64,000 nt of DNA. It comes from Muribaculaceae bacterium (GTDB lineage Bacteria; Bacteroidota; Bacteroidia; Bacteroidales; Muribaculaceae). Numbering within the stretch: position 1 is the first letter of the stretch; every line of letters starts with the position of its first letter. The notes beneath the pieces are model-generated. The model saw only the letters and a program-made list of their open reading frames with translations. It ran no database searches and was not told where the DNA came from. The stretch spans positions 62,001 through 126,000 of the forward strand of contig JAFYYI010000031.1 of the NCBI GenBank assembly GCA_017557665.1, given 5' to 3'. The position numbers and the translations under genes are program-made. Shown in pieces: positions 35,538 to 43,764 of this stretch.

Positions 35538-36373
35538 CACCTTAAAACGTCTGAAATTGTATAACTTACCGATCCGGTCAACACCGGACTTTGAGGTATC
35601 CGACTCCTGTACTGATGCATCAGGTTGAAAACCTTGGACATGGTCACCGAACCCTGCTGAATGACATTGTAGAGCGCATACGTCAGTTTTCCGACCTGCG
35701 GGGACTTGTACTCCTGATTCAACTGAGAACTCTTGCAGGCGCCCAGCGTGAGCCAACTCACCGTTAGAGGTTTACCCTTGGTTTTCTTTTTACCGCTAAT
35801 TTCAAATTTATCAAACACCCCCCTGACCGTCTCGTCCATATCATCGCCGCGTGACGAGTCCCCGCTGTGACAGGCATCAACCACGACCAGCATCTTCCCC
35901 GTCGGTCCGATCTTCTTGCTGATGGCCGTCAGCGAAGCGTTCACTTCATCGTCAATCAAGTGTTTCTCGCCACGGTCCTTCTTGCAGGGCTTGCGGTAGG
36001 CGTCATAGGAGATCCACGACTCATCCCACCCGTCACTCTCATCACCATCGACGTCAGTGACCAGCTGGCCATGCCCCGAGAAATGAATATAAATGATGTC
36101 GCCAGGGCGGCATTTTGATGTCAACGACTTAAAAGCCGACAAAATGCCCGACTTGGTCGCCTGCTGATTGACAAGCGTCTTGATGTCAGCGTAGCCACAG
36201 GTCTTCAACATTGTCATCACATAAGGGACATCCTTGTCACCATTGATTTTCCCCCAGGCGGGATCCATCTGCTGACCAAGGCCAATCACCAGCGCCCGCC
36301 GCGTCTGCCCCTGCAACGACAAAGGCAAAAGAAGCATTACAAGCACTGAAAGAAAAGCAATGGTCCTCTTCAT
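35537..36373 (-). CDS. Caspase-like cysteine protease (peptidase C14), exported
   Basis: The 278-residue protein has a signal peptide (MKRTIAFLSVLVMLLLPLSL) and a caspase-like p20 domain. The catalytic His101 is in IHFSGHGQ and Cys168 in VVVDACHSGDSS. An extended DVDGDESDGWDESW loop resembles those of metacaspases and may bind calcium (inference). Its stop overlaps the sigma-factor start. Export is unusual for a caspase that might regulate a cytoplasmic sigma factor; it could instead cut the exterior part of the anti-sigma protein (inference). Confidence 0.92.
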   Translation of the reverse strand: MKRTIAFLSVLVMLLLPLSLQGQTRRALVIGLGQQMDPAWGKINGDKDVPYVMTMLKTCGYADIKTLVNQQATKSGILSAFKSLTSKCRPGDIIYIHFSGHGQLVTDVDGDESDGWDESWISYDAYRKPCKKDRGEKHLIDDEVNASLTAISKKIGPTGKMLVVVDACHSGDSSRGDDMDETVRGVFDKFEISGKKKTKGKPLTVSWLTLGACKSSQLNQEYKSPQVGKLTYALYNVIQQGSVTMSKVFNLMHQYRSRIPQSPVLTGSVSYTISDVLR

Positions 36374-36436
36374 TTTCTTAAACGGTTTTTAAAATAGATA
36401 GCATTTTTAGTATTGATGTAATCTATCCATCGGACA

Positions 36437-37702
36437 CTATATTTTCAAATTCTCCCCTTCGGCCCTAGCCACAACTATGGCACTGCAACTCACGCTATAA
36501 GCATTGAGCAACGTCTTAGGCATGTCACACAGGACGTCTATAGCCATAAAGATTCCCACGAACTCGGTGGGCAGATTCATCGCTTTGAGCAAGATAGCCA
36601 GCACTATCACACCCGCCATCGGCACACTAGGAGCGCCGAGAACCATAATAATGGAAGTGCCTATCAACGTCGCCTGCTGAGTGAGACTCAAGTCCATGCC
36701 CGCAGCCTGCGATACAAACAAGACAGCAACACACTCATAAATAATCGTGCCGACCTTGTTGAATGTAATACCCATAGGCACAGTGAATGCCGCAATCTTG
36801 TTTGACACGCCAAATTTCTCTTTTGCATCACTGATAATCAAGGGCAAAGCACTGTAAGATGAACTCGTGGAGAAGGCCACCATCAAGGCCGAGTATATCT
36901 GTTTCAAGTGTTTCAGAGGCGACACGCGAGCCACAACCCCAACAATAAGTGGCAATATCATACCACCCATCACAATCAGTGCAATCCAAACGACGAAAAC
37001 GAAGAACGCAAAACTGAAAAAACAAGCTTTCAACTGACCAGTATCGCTGCCCATTTTACCTACAATGACCATCACAAAGGCAAAAATTCCAAATGGAGCG
37101 AACTTCAAGATGAAAGCCGTTATTTGCATGATAATGTCACTAAATGATTCAAAAAGATCGCAAGCCACCCTACGACGTTGGGGTTGTATCTTGGTCATGA
37201 AATATCCTATCAATATAGCTATAAACACGATAGACAAGATATTTCCAGATGATAGTGCTTCAAAGATGTTGTCCGGCACAATGCCGGTTAACGTGTCAAG
37301 AATGCCTTTTGACTCAAATTCACTAGCTTGAGCAAGGATATCCTCGGCATCAAGCGTCGGTCCATTAGCATCCCGTCCAGGCAGTAGCAAATCCGTCACA
37401 AACAGACCAACTAATGCCGCCAAGACTGCTGTCACGATATAATATAGAAACGATTTGGTTGCAATTCGTCCCATCGAACGAGTATCATCCATCGATGCCA
37501 CCCCCAACGCAGTTGACAAAAGCACCAGCGGAATGACAATCATTTTAATGGACCGCATGAATAAATCACCCACACAACTCACAAATTTCCACCAGACATC
37601 ATAGTATCCGCTCAATGCCCACCCCATAAACGCACCAAGAAGAAGCGCGAAAAGCATCTGCCAATGGAATGCAATCTTTATCTTCTTCATATCATTCAGC
37701 AT
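36437..37702 (-). CDS. Dicarboxylate/amino acid:cation symporter (DAACS family)
   Basis: The 421-residue protein has eight or more hydrophobic segments. It carries the family re-entrant loop and motif region: AFSTSSSYSALPLI, then FNKVGTIIYE where NMDGT is usual. MIVIPLVLLSTALGVASM is also typical. Such carriers import glutamate, aspartate or C4-dicarboxylates with sodium or protons. The NKVGT variant may change cation or substrate preference (inference). A start at 37690 (MKKIKIAF) is equally likely, because the upstream stop TGA lies one base before it. A transporter inside a protease/NTPase array is unexpected. Confidence 0.9.
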   Translation of the reverse strand: MLNDMKKIKIAFHWQMLFALLLGAFMGWALSGYYDVWWKFVSCVGDLFMRSIKMIVIPLVLLSTALGVASMDDTRSMGRIATKSFLYYIVTAVLAALVGLFVTDLLLPGRDANGPTLDAEDILAQASEFESKGILDTLTGIVPDNIFEALSSGNILSIVFIAILIGYFMTKIQPQRRRVACDLFESFSDIIMQITAFILKFAPFGIFAFVMVIVGKMGSDTGQLKACFFSFAFFVFVVWIALIVMGGMILPLIVGVVARVSPLKHLKQIYSALMVAFSTSSSYSALPLIISDAKEKFGVSNKIAAFTVPMGITFNKVGTIIYECVAVLFVSQAAGMDLSLTQQATLIGTSIIMVLGAPSVPMAGVIVLAILLKAMNLPTEFVGIFMAIDVLCDMPKTLLNAYSVSCSAIVVARAEGENLKI

Positions 37703-38153
37703 TTAATTGCCGCAAGATGGCTTTGGCATCTTCTTGATGATAGCCGATGATCGAACTATACTCCTTCAACGCTTTTTTAAGCGACGTTACATCATTACTG
37801 GCCTGCAGCACCTTGATACGTTTCCACTGCAAATCATAAATTTCATTCCTTGCTACAGCAGCCTTATACTTGTCCTCCTCTGGCAAGAAACGATCGAAGT
37901 ACGGCAAACGAGGCAAGCCCTCACTTCTTTCAGCTATCAATGAATCCAACAAGTTTAATGCCACAGGAAAGTGTTTTGCATTAATCAAGCTGTCAATTTC
38001 CCAATCACTGGCAGATCCACGGGTCACAATTTCATCATTGAATTGCAATGCCAATGGAGAGAAAAGCATCACGCCCACAAGCATTAACACTGCCCCCCCA
38101 GACACCAATAAGACCCTCCACACGTCTTTTACAACTTCCTTTCTTTCGAACAT
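37692..38153 (-). CDS. One-TM protein resembling the exterior part of the anti-sigma protein
   Basis: The 153-residue protein has a TM segment (about 13-32) and a helical exterior domain. IDSLINAKHFPVALNLLDSL, then DLQWKRIKVLQ and DAKAILRQLNAE align with IDSLLTQGRYDKALELV, KLQWLEVKALL and ATKAILNQLRQ of the anti-sigma-like protein at 34189-34899. It lacks the anti-sigma-type N-terminus. It may compete for, or report, the same signal. The stop nearly touches the symporter start. Confidence 0.7.
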   Translation of the reverse strand: MFERKEVVKDVWRVLLVSGGAVLMLVGVMLFSPLALQFNDEIVTRGSASDWEIDSLINAKHFPVALNLLDSLIAERSEGLPRLPYFDRFLPEEDKYKAAVARNEIYDLQWKRIKVLQASNDVTSLKKALKEYSSIIGYHQEDAKAILRQLNAE

Positions 38154-38202
38154 GCCAGTAATCGTGTATTAAATCTAAACGCCTTTTATCTATCTAACAT
38201 CC

Positions 38203-39354
38203 TCACAGGGAAGTATAAGAAACCATAATAGTGCAAACATCACCGGAACGATTTCCAATATATTTATACCCAATGCCTCTTTTGGCTGCTTTGCAATTAT
38301 CCAGCAATTGCCTCAATTCATCATCGTTTGAGCTCTCTTCTATTAACGACGATCTAATCTGTTCACGTATCAGAGATTTCACGCTATTCATCTCATCTAT
38401 ATCAACAATAGATTCATCACATTTGGCGATATAAAGCAGACAAGATTCATTTAACTCGATATCAATGATAGTGACTCCCTCTTCAATGACTATAGGTAAC
38501 TCTTTCTTATACTCAATGATTCCCGATTTTAACAAATCAAGAGAATAATCTTCTTCTCCATATTCCAAGACAGTTTCAGTTGTATCTACTTCTTCATAAA
38601 AGTTCGACTCTTCACTTTCATATCCTGAATAGGAAGCCAAATTCACAATAATAATAATGGCCCAAATTACCAAACTTGCGATAGCAGCAATAATTGACCA
38701 TTTTTTTGCATTTGCCGATGCCTTTTGGGCGCCGATATAATCACCAGACGTATATAACGAATTTACATTTGTAGCACAGACTATTGCATATACTCCGAAT
38801 GGAAGACAACAAAACAAAGTTGATAAAATGGCCCAAACTAAATAATTATCAGGTTGCTTGGGGACGTAGGGTTGATTAAAGCCCTGGTTAACGTTATTCA
38901 AAGGTGGAATAGTAGGAGTACCGGGAATGCCAGGAGGCCCTGGAGCATTGACATCGCCAGCAAAACCAGGAGAATTGCCCGCAACTCTAGGAGCGTTCAC
39001 TTCACCAGCAATACCAGGAGAATTGCCCGCAATTCCAGGAGCGTTCACTTCACCAGTAGAGCCGGGTGAATTGTCGGCAGCAATAGGGATATTGACATCG
39101 CCAGTAAAGCCGAGTGGGATACCATCACTCATACGTAAATCCGCCTCCGGGCCTTTGCTTGGAGAGTTATCTTTTGCAGGGCTCGGGGTGAGAACTATGC
39201 CCTCATCAGAATCAGGAACGACTTTTTCAAGCACCACTTCATCAGGAACTGTGGGCTTAGAAATAACGGGTAATGCCGTTCCACAATACCGACAAAACTT
39301 AGCCTTGTCGTTTTCAATAGTTTTACCGCATTTCGGATTTGGGCAAATTCTCAT
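38203..39354 (-). CDS. Zinc-ribbon / CD225 (dispanin) protein with Gly-Pro-rich repeats
   Basis: The 383-residue protein starts with a zinc ribbon (CPNPKCGK, CRYCG). Residues 87-142 hold three to four 16-residue repeats such as VNAPGIAGNSPGIAGE. A CD225-like unit follows at about 165-245: YLVWAILSTLFCCLPFGVYA, NVNSLYTSGDYIGAQKASAN and a second hydrophobic segment. The C-terminal 130 residues are acidic and unrecognised. CD225 proteins (interferon-induced transmembrane proteins in animals) insert in membranes and affect fusion; bacterial roles are unclear. It is a paralogue of the next gene, with a near-identical zinc ribbon. Confidence 0.82.
   Translation of the reverse strand: MRICPNPKCGKTIENDKAKFCRYCGTALPVISKPTVPDEVVLEKVVPDSDEGIVLTPSPAKDNSPSKGPEADLRMSDGIPLGFTGDVNIPIAADNSPGSTGEVNAPGIAGNSPGIAGEVNAPRVAGNSPGFAGDVNAPGPPGIPGTPTIPPLNNVNQGFNQPYVPKQPDNYLVWAILSTLFCCLPFGVYAIVCATNVNSLYTSGDYIGAQKASANAKKWSIIAAIASLVIWAIIIIVNLASYSGYESEESNFYEEVDTTETVLEYGEEDYSLDLLKSGIIEYKKELPIVIEEGVTIIDIELNESCLLYIAKCDESIVDIDEMNSVKSLIREQIRSSLIEESSNDDELRQLLDNCKAAKRGIGYKYIGNRSGDVCTIMVSYTSL
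38929..39096 (-). repeat. In-gene tandem repeat, about 48 bp x 3.5
   Basis: The units encode VNIPIAADNSPGSTGE, VNAPGIAGNSPGIAGE, VNAPRVAGNSPGFAGD and a partial fourth. It lies between the zinc ribbon and the CD225 unit. The repeat is in frame and probably varies in copy number. Confidence 0.8.
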
Positions 39355-39391
39355 AATCTCACAAATATCAGTTAACTAATATCATGATCAA

Positions 39392-39946
39392 TCACAGCCC
39401 TCCATTAGCTATGATAATGAAAAATCCTATCAACCCTGCAATAGCCGCTACGATTGACCACATCCCAGCCCTTGATGACGCCTGTTGGGCTCCGTTATAA
39501 TCCCCGGAAGCATATAAAGCATTTACTTTAGATGCCTGTACTATAGCAATAATACCAAACAAAGGAGAACAAAGCAGAGTTGTCAAGATAGCCCACACCA
39601 TATTATTATTTGGTTTCTTGGGAGCAGTCATCTGATTCTCATTATTTGAATATCCATCAACAGTCGTTAGCGTTTTTGGAATTCGTGTATTATCGGCAAA
39701 GCCGAGTGGGATGCCATCACTCGGGTGGGAATGTGACATCGGTTCAAGGCTCGGTGCTTTATCTGTTGCCGTGGTCGGAGAGAGAATAATGCCTTCATCA
39801 AAATCACGAGGCTGCTGAACAAGCACTTCCCCTTCAGGGGCGAGCGCTTCAGGAATTACAGGTAATTCCGCACCACAATAACGACAGAACTTAGCCTTAT
39901 CGTTCTCAATCGTTTTACCGCATTTAGGATTTGGACAAACTTTCAT
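39392..39946 (-). CDS. Zinc-ribbon / CD225 (dispanin) protein
   Basis: The 184-residue protein has a zinc ribbon (CPNPKCGK, CRYCG), a disordered linker sharing DGIPLGF with its paralogue, and a C-terminal CD225-like unit: VWAILTTLLCSPLFGIIAI, then ASKVNALYASGDYNGAQQAS, then WSIVAAIAGLIGFFIIIA. It lacks the Gly-Pro repeats and the acidic tail of the paralogue. The pair is a tandem duplication with later change of one copy. Confidence 0.85.
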   Translation of the reverse strand: MKVCPNPKCGKTIENDKAKFCRYCGAELPVIPEALAPEGEVLVQQPRDFDEGIILSPTTATDKAPSLEPMSHSHPSDGIPLGFADNTRIPKTLTTVDGYSNNENQMTAPKKPNNNMVWAILTTLLCSPLFGIIAIVQASKVNALYASGDYNGAQQASSRAGMWSIVAAIAGLIGFFIIIANGGL

Positions 39947-39952
39947 ATTTTA

Positions 39953-40522
39953 TCATTCTACATTTATGACAGTGATTAGTTTTTCCTCTCCTTCTTCCTC
40001 CATGGTGACAGTGTATGTTTTGGGGTCAAAACCCGCTTGGAACACAACAACTTTGCACTCATGAGATGAGAAATCAAGTAATGCTTTATTGAAATATTTC
40101 AACTTAACCCGATATTGACCCTTGGGTGGATGTTCCCAATAGATATTCTCACAAGCACCTTCACCGCCAGGAATGTTGTCAACATCAAGATATCCTCCAG
40201 TTTCATGATTTCTCATATTTTTAAAATATAATTCATTCCCTGAGGGCTCAATGACATGAAGATCAATATCTCCCCTAAAATCCCACATTAAAGTCACTTT
40301 CAAGTCACCTGAACCACCAACATCTTCAGCCACTCTTTCCGCAACAGTGTCTCGTTCCACAACAACCGTTGTATCTGGCCTAACATCCGCGGTGTCGATT
40401 GGTGCTGGAGTAGGAGGTTCCAACACCTTGCCTTGTCGATTACAATTCTTCAACCCCAACAGGAGAAGAAGAATAATCAAAACAACATAGATAGCGCCGA
40501 GAAAAAATTTTAATGCTTTCAT
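39953..40522 (-). CDS. Membrane-anchored DUF2135/YfaP-like protein
   Basis: The start MKALKFFLGAIYVVLIILLL gives an N-terminal TM anchor. I chose 40522 rather than the in-frame start at 40549, which would overlap the DUF1294 stop. The exterior part has LMWDFRGDIDLHVIEPSGNE, GGYLDVDNIPGGEG and ENIYWEHPPKGQYRVKLKYF, the pattern of DUF2135/YfaP proteins (LxWxxxxDLDLHVxxP...GGxLDxD). Such domains sit beside vWA or alpha-2-macroglobulin proteins in other bacteria. The function is unknown. Confidence 0.8.
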   Translation of the reverse strand: MKALKFFLGAIYVVLIILLLLLGLKNCNRQGKVLEPPTPAPIDTADVRPDTTVVVERDTVAERVAEDVGGSGDLKVTLMWDFRGDIDLHVIEPSGNELYFKNMRNHETGGYLDVDNIPGGEGACENIYWEHPPKGQYRVKLKYFNKALLDFSSHECKVVVFQAGFDPKTYTVTMEEEGEEKLITVINVE

Positions 40523-40541
40523 TTTCTTAACAATTAGATGT

Positions 40542-40817
40542 TTAACCAATTAACAACCCACACAAAACCATCACAGTTAGTTGTAGAATCACAAAAACAG
40601 GCACACTTATAGTGAACATCTTGTGAGCCGTCTTGTGACGGAAAAGAATCATGGCACACAACGCACCAAAAGCACCATCCAGAAAAGCAAAAAGCAAGAG
40701 GATTGCCTCGGGTATACGGGTTTTATTAAAAACGGCCAAGTGCTTGTCCCATGCAAATAATGCAAAGGTCAACAAGTTCATTATAAAGAAGGCCAAAAAT
40801 AAAATTAAACCTATCAT
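40542..40817 (-). CDS. DUF1294 membrane protein
   Basis: The 91-residue protein matches the DUF1294 pattern: FALFAWDKHLAVFNKTRIPE, then LLFAFLDGAFGALCAM and FRHKTAHKMF. It has three to four hydrophobic segments. It may bind nucleic acid or assist membrane proteins; the role is unknown. It lies between the beta-repeat protein gene and the DUF2135 gene. Confidence 0.88.
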   Translation of the reverse strand: MIGLILFLAFFIMNLLTFALFAWDKHLAVFNKTRIPEAILLLFAFLDGAFGALCAMILFRHKTAHKMFTISVPVFVILQLTVMVLCGLLIG

Positions 40818-40842
40818 AGCAAATCGAATCAGATATCAAAAA

Positions 40843-42633
40843 TTAATATATCATCTCATACAAGGTCTCAAATGCAAGCATTAGATAAGGCCACAGGGCA
40901 AACAACGCTACTATAACCAACAACACCAAGAGTATTTCCAGGACAACCATCCATGGTGAGTTTTTCTTGTTGTTCTCTTGCAAGAGGTATTCAGTCTCAC
41001 CCTCATCCATAGTGAAGTTGATGGGACCATAATCCTTGGATGCTCCAATCAACAAAACTTCAATCGGTTGTCCCACCTGGAAGGCGTCCTTTGAGAAATA
41101 TGTGTCGCCTTGGGGGTCCAACTGCACCAACCGTTCATTTGCACCCTGCCTAAAGCATACTTTCTCACACATCACAGGCTTTCCCTGAACATCGCGAATC
41201 ATCACCTTGATGTCACGGTTCTCCATATTCGGGTCATACGGGATGTGGAACAGTAATTCGTCCTGTCCTTCCTCAAGCACATAGTCGGTGACATTGTCGG
41301 CATGGATGCCATCGGTAACCCTTACAGGGGTACCACAGGGCATTTCGGGAAGTTGGACAATACCGTTGTCGTCGGTGGTGCAAGGATATTTCTGTCCACC
41401 ATATTCCACCACGATAGGATACCTGCTACCGATAAATCCATCGTTTCCCTCGACCTTGATGTGCGGTTGCACCTTCACAAGAGGAATCGGCGGCATCTCT
41501 TGCACCTTCTCTTTGTCAAAGACAAACAGGTTTTCACCGTCTTCCTCCAAAAGTTTGGAATCGTCAGGATAGCCGTCAACCGACACCGTACATGTAGCCC
41601 CCGGAACAAGCTGCACATGGAGGGCACAGGCGCCCATGGCATCACTCATCGCATCCAATGTCTGGCCGCCATAATTCACACGCACTGGCATATTGGGCAC
41701 AGGCTCCCCACCTTCCTTTACCACCACCTTGAGGTCAGTCTCAATCACGTCAGCCTCGAATTCAAAGTCAATGGCATTGTCCCCTTCTTGCACGGCGAGC
41801 GACTTGACCTGGTCGCGGAGCGATGCCTCGACCGTCTCGCCCTGATAAAAGGGTAGCCGGAGGCTGGCACGTCCATTGGCATCGGTCGTGCATTCATAGG
41901 GCTTGCCATGATAATTCACCTGCACTGTCTCACCCACAATGGGATACCCATCAAAGTTCGCACTAAAATCTACTGTTGCGAATTGCGTCACATCAATATC
42001 ATAATGGGACTGCCCATCAACCACATTCAGCACATACTCACGATTTGTTTTCGTATCAACCAATGTATAAATGCCATGCGACAAAGTGGATGGGAAGCGA
42101 AATATACCATTTTCATCGGTCTCAAGCGGATTAACAGTCTCTTTGGCTTTATAACCGAATTTATAGTTTGGAAGCGCCACCCCGTCATGCAGGAATGAGA
42201 CGGTGACTGGTGCATTAAGTTTCTTTTTACCTTTATGGTATTCAGAACCTTTTCCCAAAACACGCACAGGCTTTTTGAATCCCCAACCGGTAATCAGAAT
42301 CTTGATGTCGCCACCATCATCATTATAGAAAATATAACTGTCGTCAGGTGTTAGAAACAAGACTTCGGCCGTGCTGGGTCCAATACTCGAAGTAATTCTA
42401 TCCTTCATTTGAAGCATGGCTTCACGGACTAAAGCCTGTTTAAACTCATCGGCAGCAGTCATTTGTTTCCAGTTGTCCGACGAATGGCTCCACACATAAA
42501 AGCCATTCCCCACCTGGAAAACCGCAAAAGGATTCTCATCCCCCAGCCTCTGATGGAGATTATTATAAATCTCCTTCGGATTCTGCGGAAAAGCCTTGTA
42601 TACGTCCTTTATCGAAACTTTTTTAATATCCAT
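40843..42633 (-). CDS. Tail-anchored protein with transthyretin/Ig-like beta repeats
   Basis: The 596-residue protein has no signal peptide but a C-terminal TM segment (about 562-582), so its bulk should be cytoplasmic. After an N-terminal alpha/beta part (1-140) there are about five beta units of the carboxypeptidase-regulatory/transthyretin type. They repeat the phrase VNYHGKPYECTTDANGRASL / VNYGGQTLDAMSDAMGACAL / VEYGGQKYPCTTDDNGIVQL. Such units usually lie outside the cell; cytoplasmic placement is odd if the topology is right. It lies 3 bases after a coiled-coil gene. Confidence 0.75.
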   Translation of the reverse strand: MDIKKVSIKDVYKAFPQNPKEIYNNLHQRLGDENPFAVFQVGNGFYVWSHSSDNWKQMTAADEFKQALVREAMLQMKDRITSSIGPSTAEVLFLTPDDSYIFYNDDGGDIKILITGWGFKKPVRVLGKGSEYHKGKKKLNAPVTVSFLHDGVALPNYKFGYKAKETVNPLETDENGIFRFPSTLSHGIYTLVDTKTNREYVLNVVDGQSHYDIDVTQFATVDFSANFDGYPIVGETVQVNYHGKPYECTTDANGRASLRLPFYQGETVEASLRDQVKSLAVQEGDNAIDFEFEADVIETDLKVVVKEGGEPVPNMPVRVNYGGQTLDAMSDAMGACALHVQLVPGATCTVSVDGYPDDSKLLEEDGENLFVFDKEKVQEMPPIPLVKVQPHIKVEGNDGFIGSRYPIVVEYGGQKYPCTTDDNGIVQLPEMPCGTPVRVTDGIHADNVTDYVLEEGQDELLFHIPYDPNMENRDIKVMIRDVQGKPVMCEKVCFRQGANERLVQLDPQGDTYFSKDAFQVGQPIEVLLIGASKDYGPINFTMDEGETEYLLQENNKKNSPWMVVLEILLVLLVIVALFALWPYLMLAFETLYEMIY

Positions 42634-42636
42634 ATC

Positions 42637-43764
42637 TTATTGTTTTATATTGTTGTTGTACTGTTCCAAGATCTTGGTTTCCACTTTAGGAACATTTTTG
42701 GGATCTCTTTTGTAGGCTTGGATGGCCTTTATATCTTTGATGGCCGTCATATATTGAGCAAACATATCCCTGAGATAAGGAATCGCGTTGATTTCGTTAT
42801 CGATACGCCATTCCATGGTCTTTCCTTCAGCATTTTTCTTCTTGTGGATATAGCCCACCTCAGTTTTCACATCCTCTGAACTTGATATGTATTTACAATT
42901 ATCACGGAAATAAGTGATGAATTCCTTAAACGTTACAAGTCCAGTTTCAAAACCATCCAACTGTTGCTGCAACCGTGTCACCGAATCAGCTTGGACCTTA
43001 GTCAAGTGATTAAGCTGGCTTAAAAGCGGTTTTAATGACCTTCGGGCATTCGTCACAGCATTTCTGTCGAACGGCTGCTTAACCACTGAATCGGCTGTAT
43101 CATAAATTTTCTTATAGTCAATCACTTTCTCCAGTTTTTTAGAGAAAGTATCAACTTTTTGGTCACCCTGATAAGCAGCACATTTCTCCTGCAGTTCCCG
43201 GAGTCTGGGCATCGACATTTTGGAGAAAGCCTGTTCCAGATAAGATTCATTCTTATTCACAAAATCCTCGGCCATGCCTTGTTGAATGCCTTCAAGCTCT
43301 TTCAGATTTTCGATTTTCTTATCCCACGACAGATTTAAACTTTTAATTTCTTCCTCCAGCGCCTTATTTTCCTTATCCAGCCGCTCCAGTTTATCTTGTA
43401 AGTCTTGTTGACGTTTCGCCAAATCCGCTTCTTCGTCCTGATTCTTTTTGGGCTGTATCTTTTCAAGTTGCTGTTGCTGCTTCTTCAATTCTTTATCAGC
43501 ATTTTGCAGATCCTTATCAAGAGCCTTGATGGTGTTATTCAATTCCTTAATCTGCCGATTGAGTGATTTCTCAGTTTTATCCAGAGACTGGTTTTTCTTA
43601 ATTGTCTGTTCCAAAAGACTAACTGCCGTGCTGTCTGTGTTCGCATCGTTAGTGACAATAGCGGCAAAAGATACGGTGTAATTACCAACCACCATCAGCA
43701 TCAGCAACAACCAGTATTTTATATGTACTATAGTCTTCTTCATAACTTTCACTATCATTATCAT
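42637..43764 (-). CDS. Exported coiled-coil protein (paralogue A)
   Basis: The 375-residue protein has a signal peptide, best read from Met8 (MKKTIVHIKYWLLLMLMVVG, base 43743), then a long coiled coil (about 45-160, rich in Lys/Glu/Gln/Leu). A helical C-terminal domain ends with INAIPYLRDMFAQYM. That motif aligns with QIPYLNNAFNQYL in the next gene upstream, so the two are tandem paralogues. The first ATG overlaps the previous stop (ATGA). A periplasmic strut or scaffold is likely. Confidence 0.78.
   Translation of the reverse strand: MIMIVKVMKKTIVHIKYWLLLMLMVVGNYTVSFAAIVTNDANTDSTAVSLLEQTIKKNQSLDKTEKSLNRQIKELNNTIKALDKDLQNADKELKKQQQQLEKIQPKKNQDEEADLAKRQQDLQDKLERLDKENKALEEEIKSLNLSWDKKIENLKELEGIQQGMAEDFVNKNESYLEQAFSKMSMPRLRELQEKCAAYQGDQKVDTFSKKLEKVIDYKKIYDTADSVVKQPFDRNAVTNARRSLKPLLSQLNHLTKVQADSVTRLQQQLDGFETGLVTFKEFITYFRDNCKYISSSEDVKTEVGYIHKKKNAEGKTMEWRIDNEINAIPYLRDMFAQYMTAIKDIKAIQAYKRDPKNVPKVETKILEQYNNNIKQ

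Noticed and set aside
35538..35756. 73-residue N-terminal extension of the sigma factor
   Set aside because: It reads the caspase gene in another phase and has no sigma features. The TGATG overlap gives a better start at 35537.
38929..39096. Possible CRISPR-like array
   Set aside because: The repeats are contiguous, in frame, without spacers, and encode Gly-Pro repeats of a protein.
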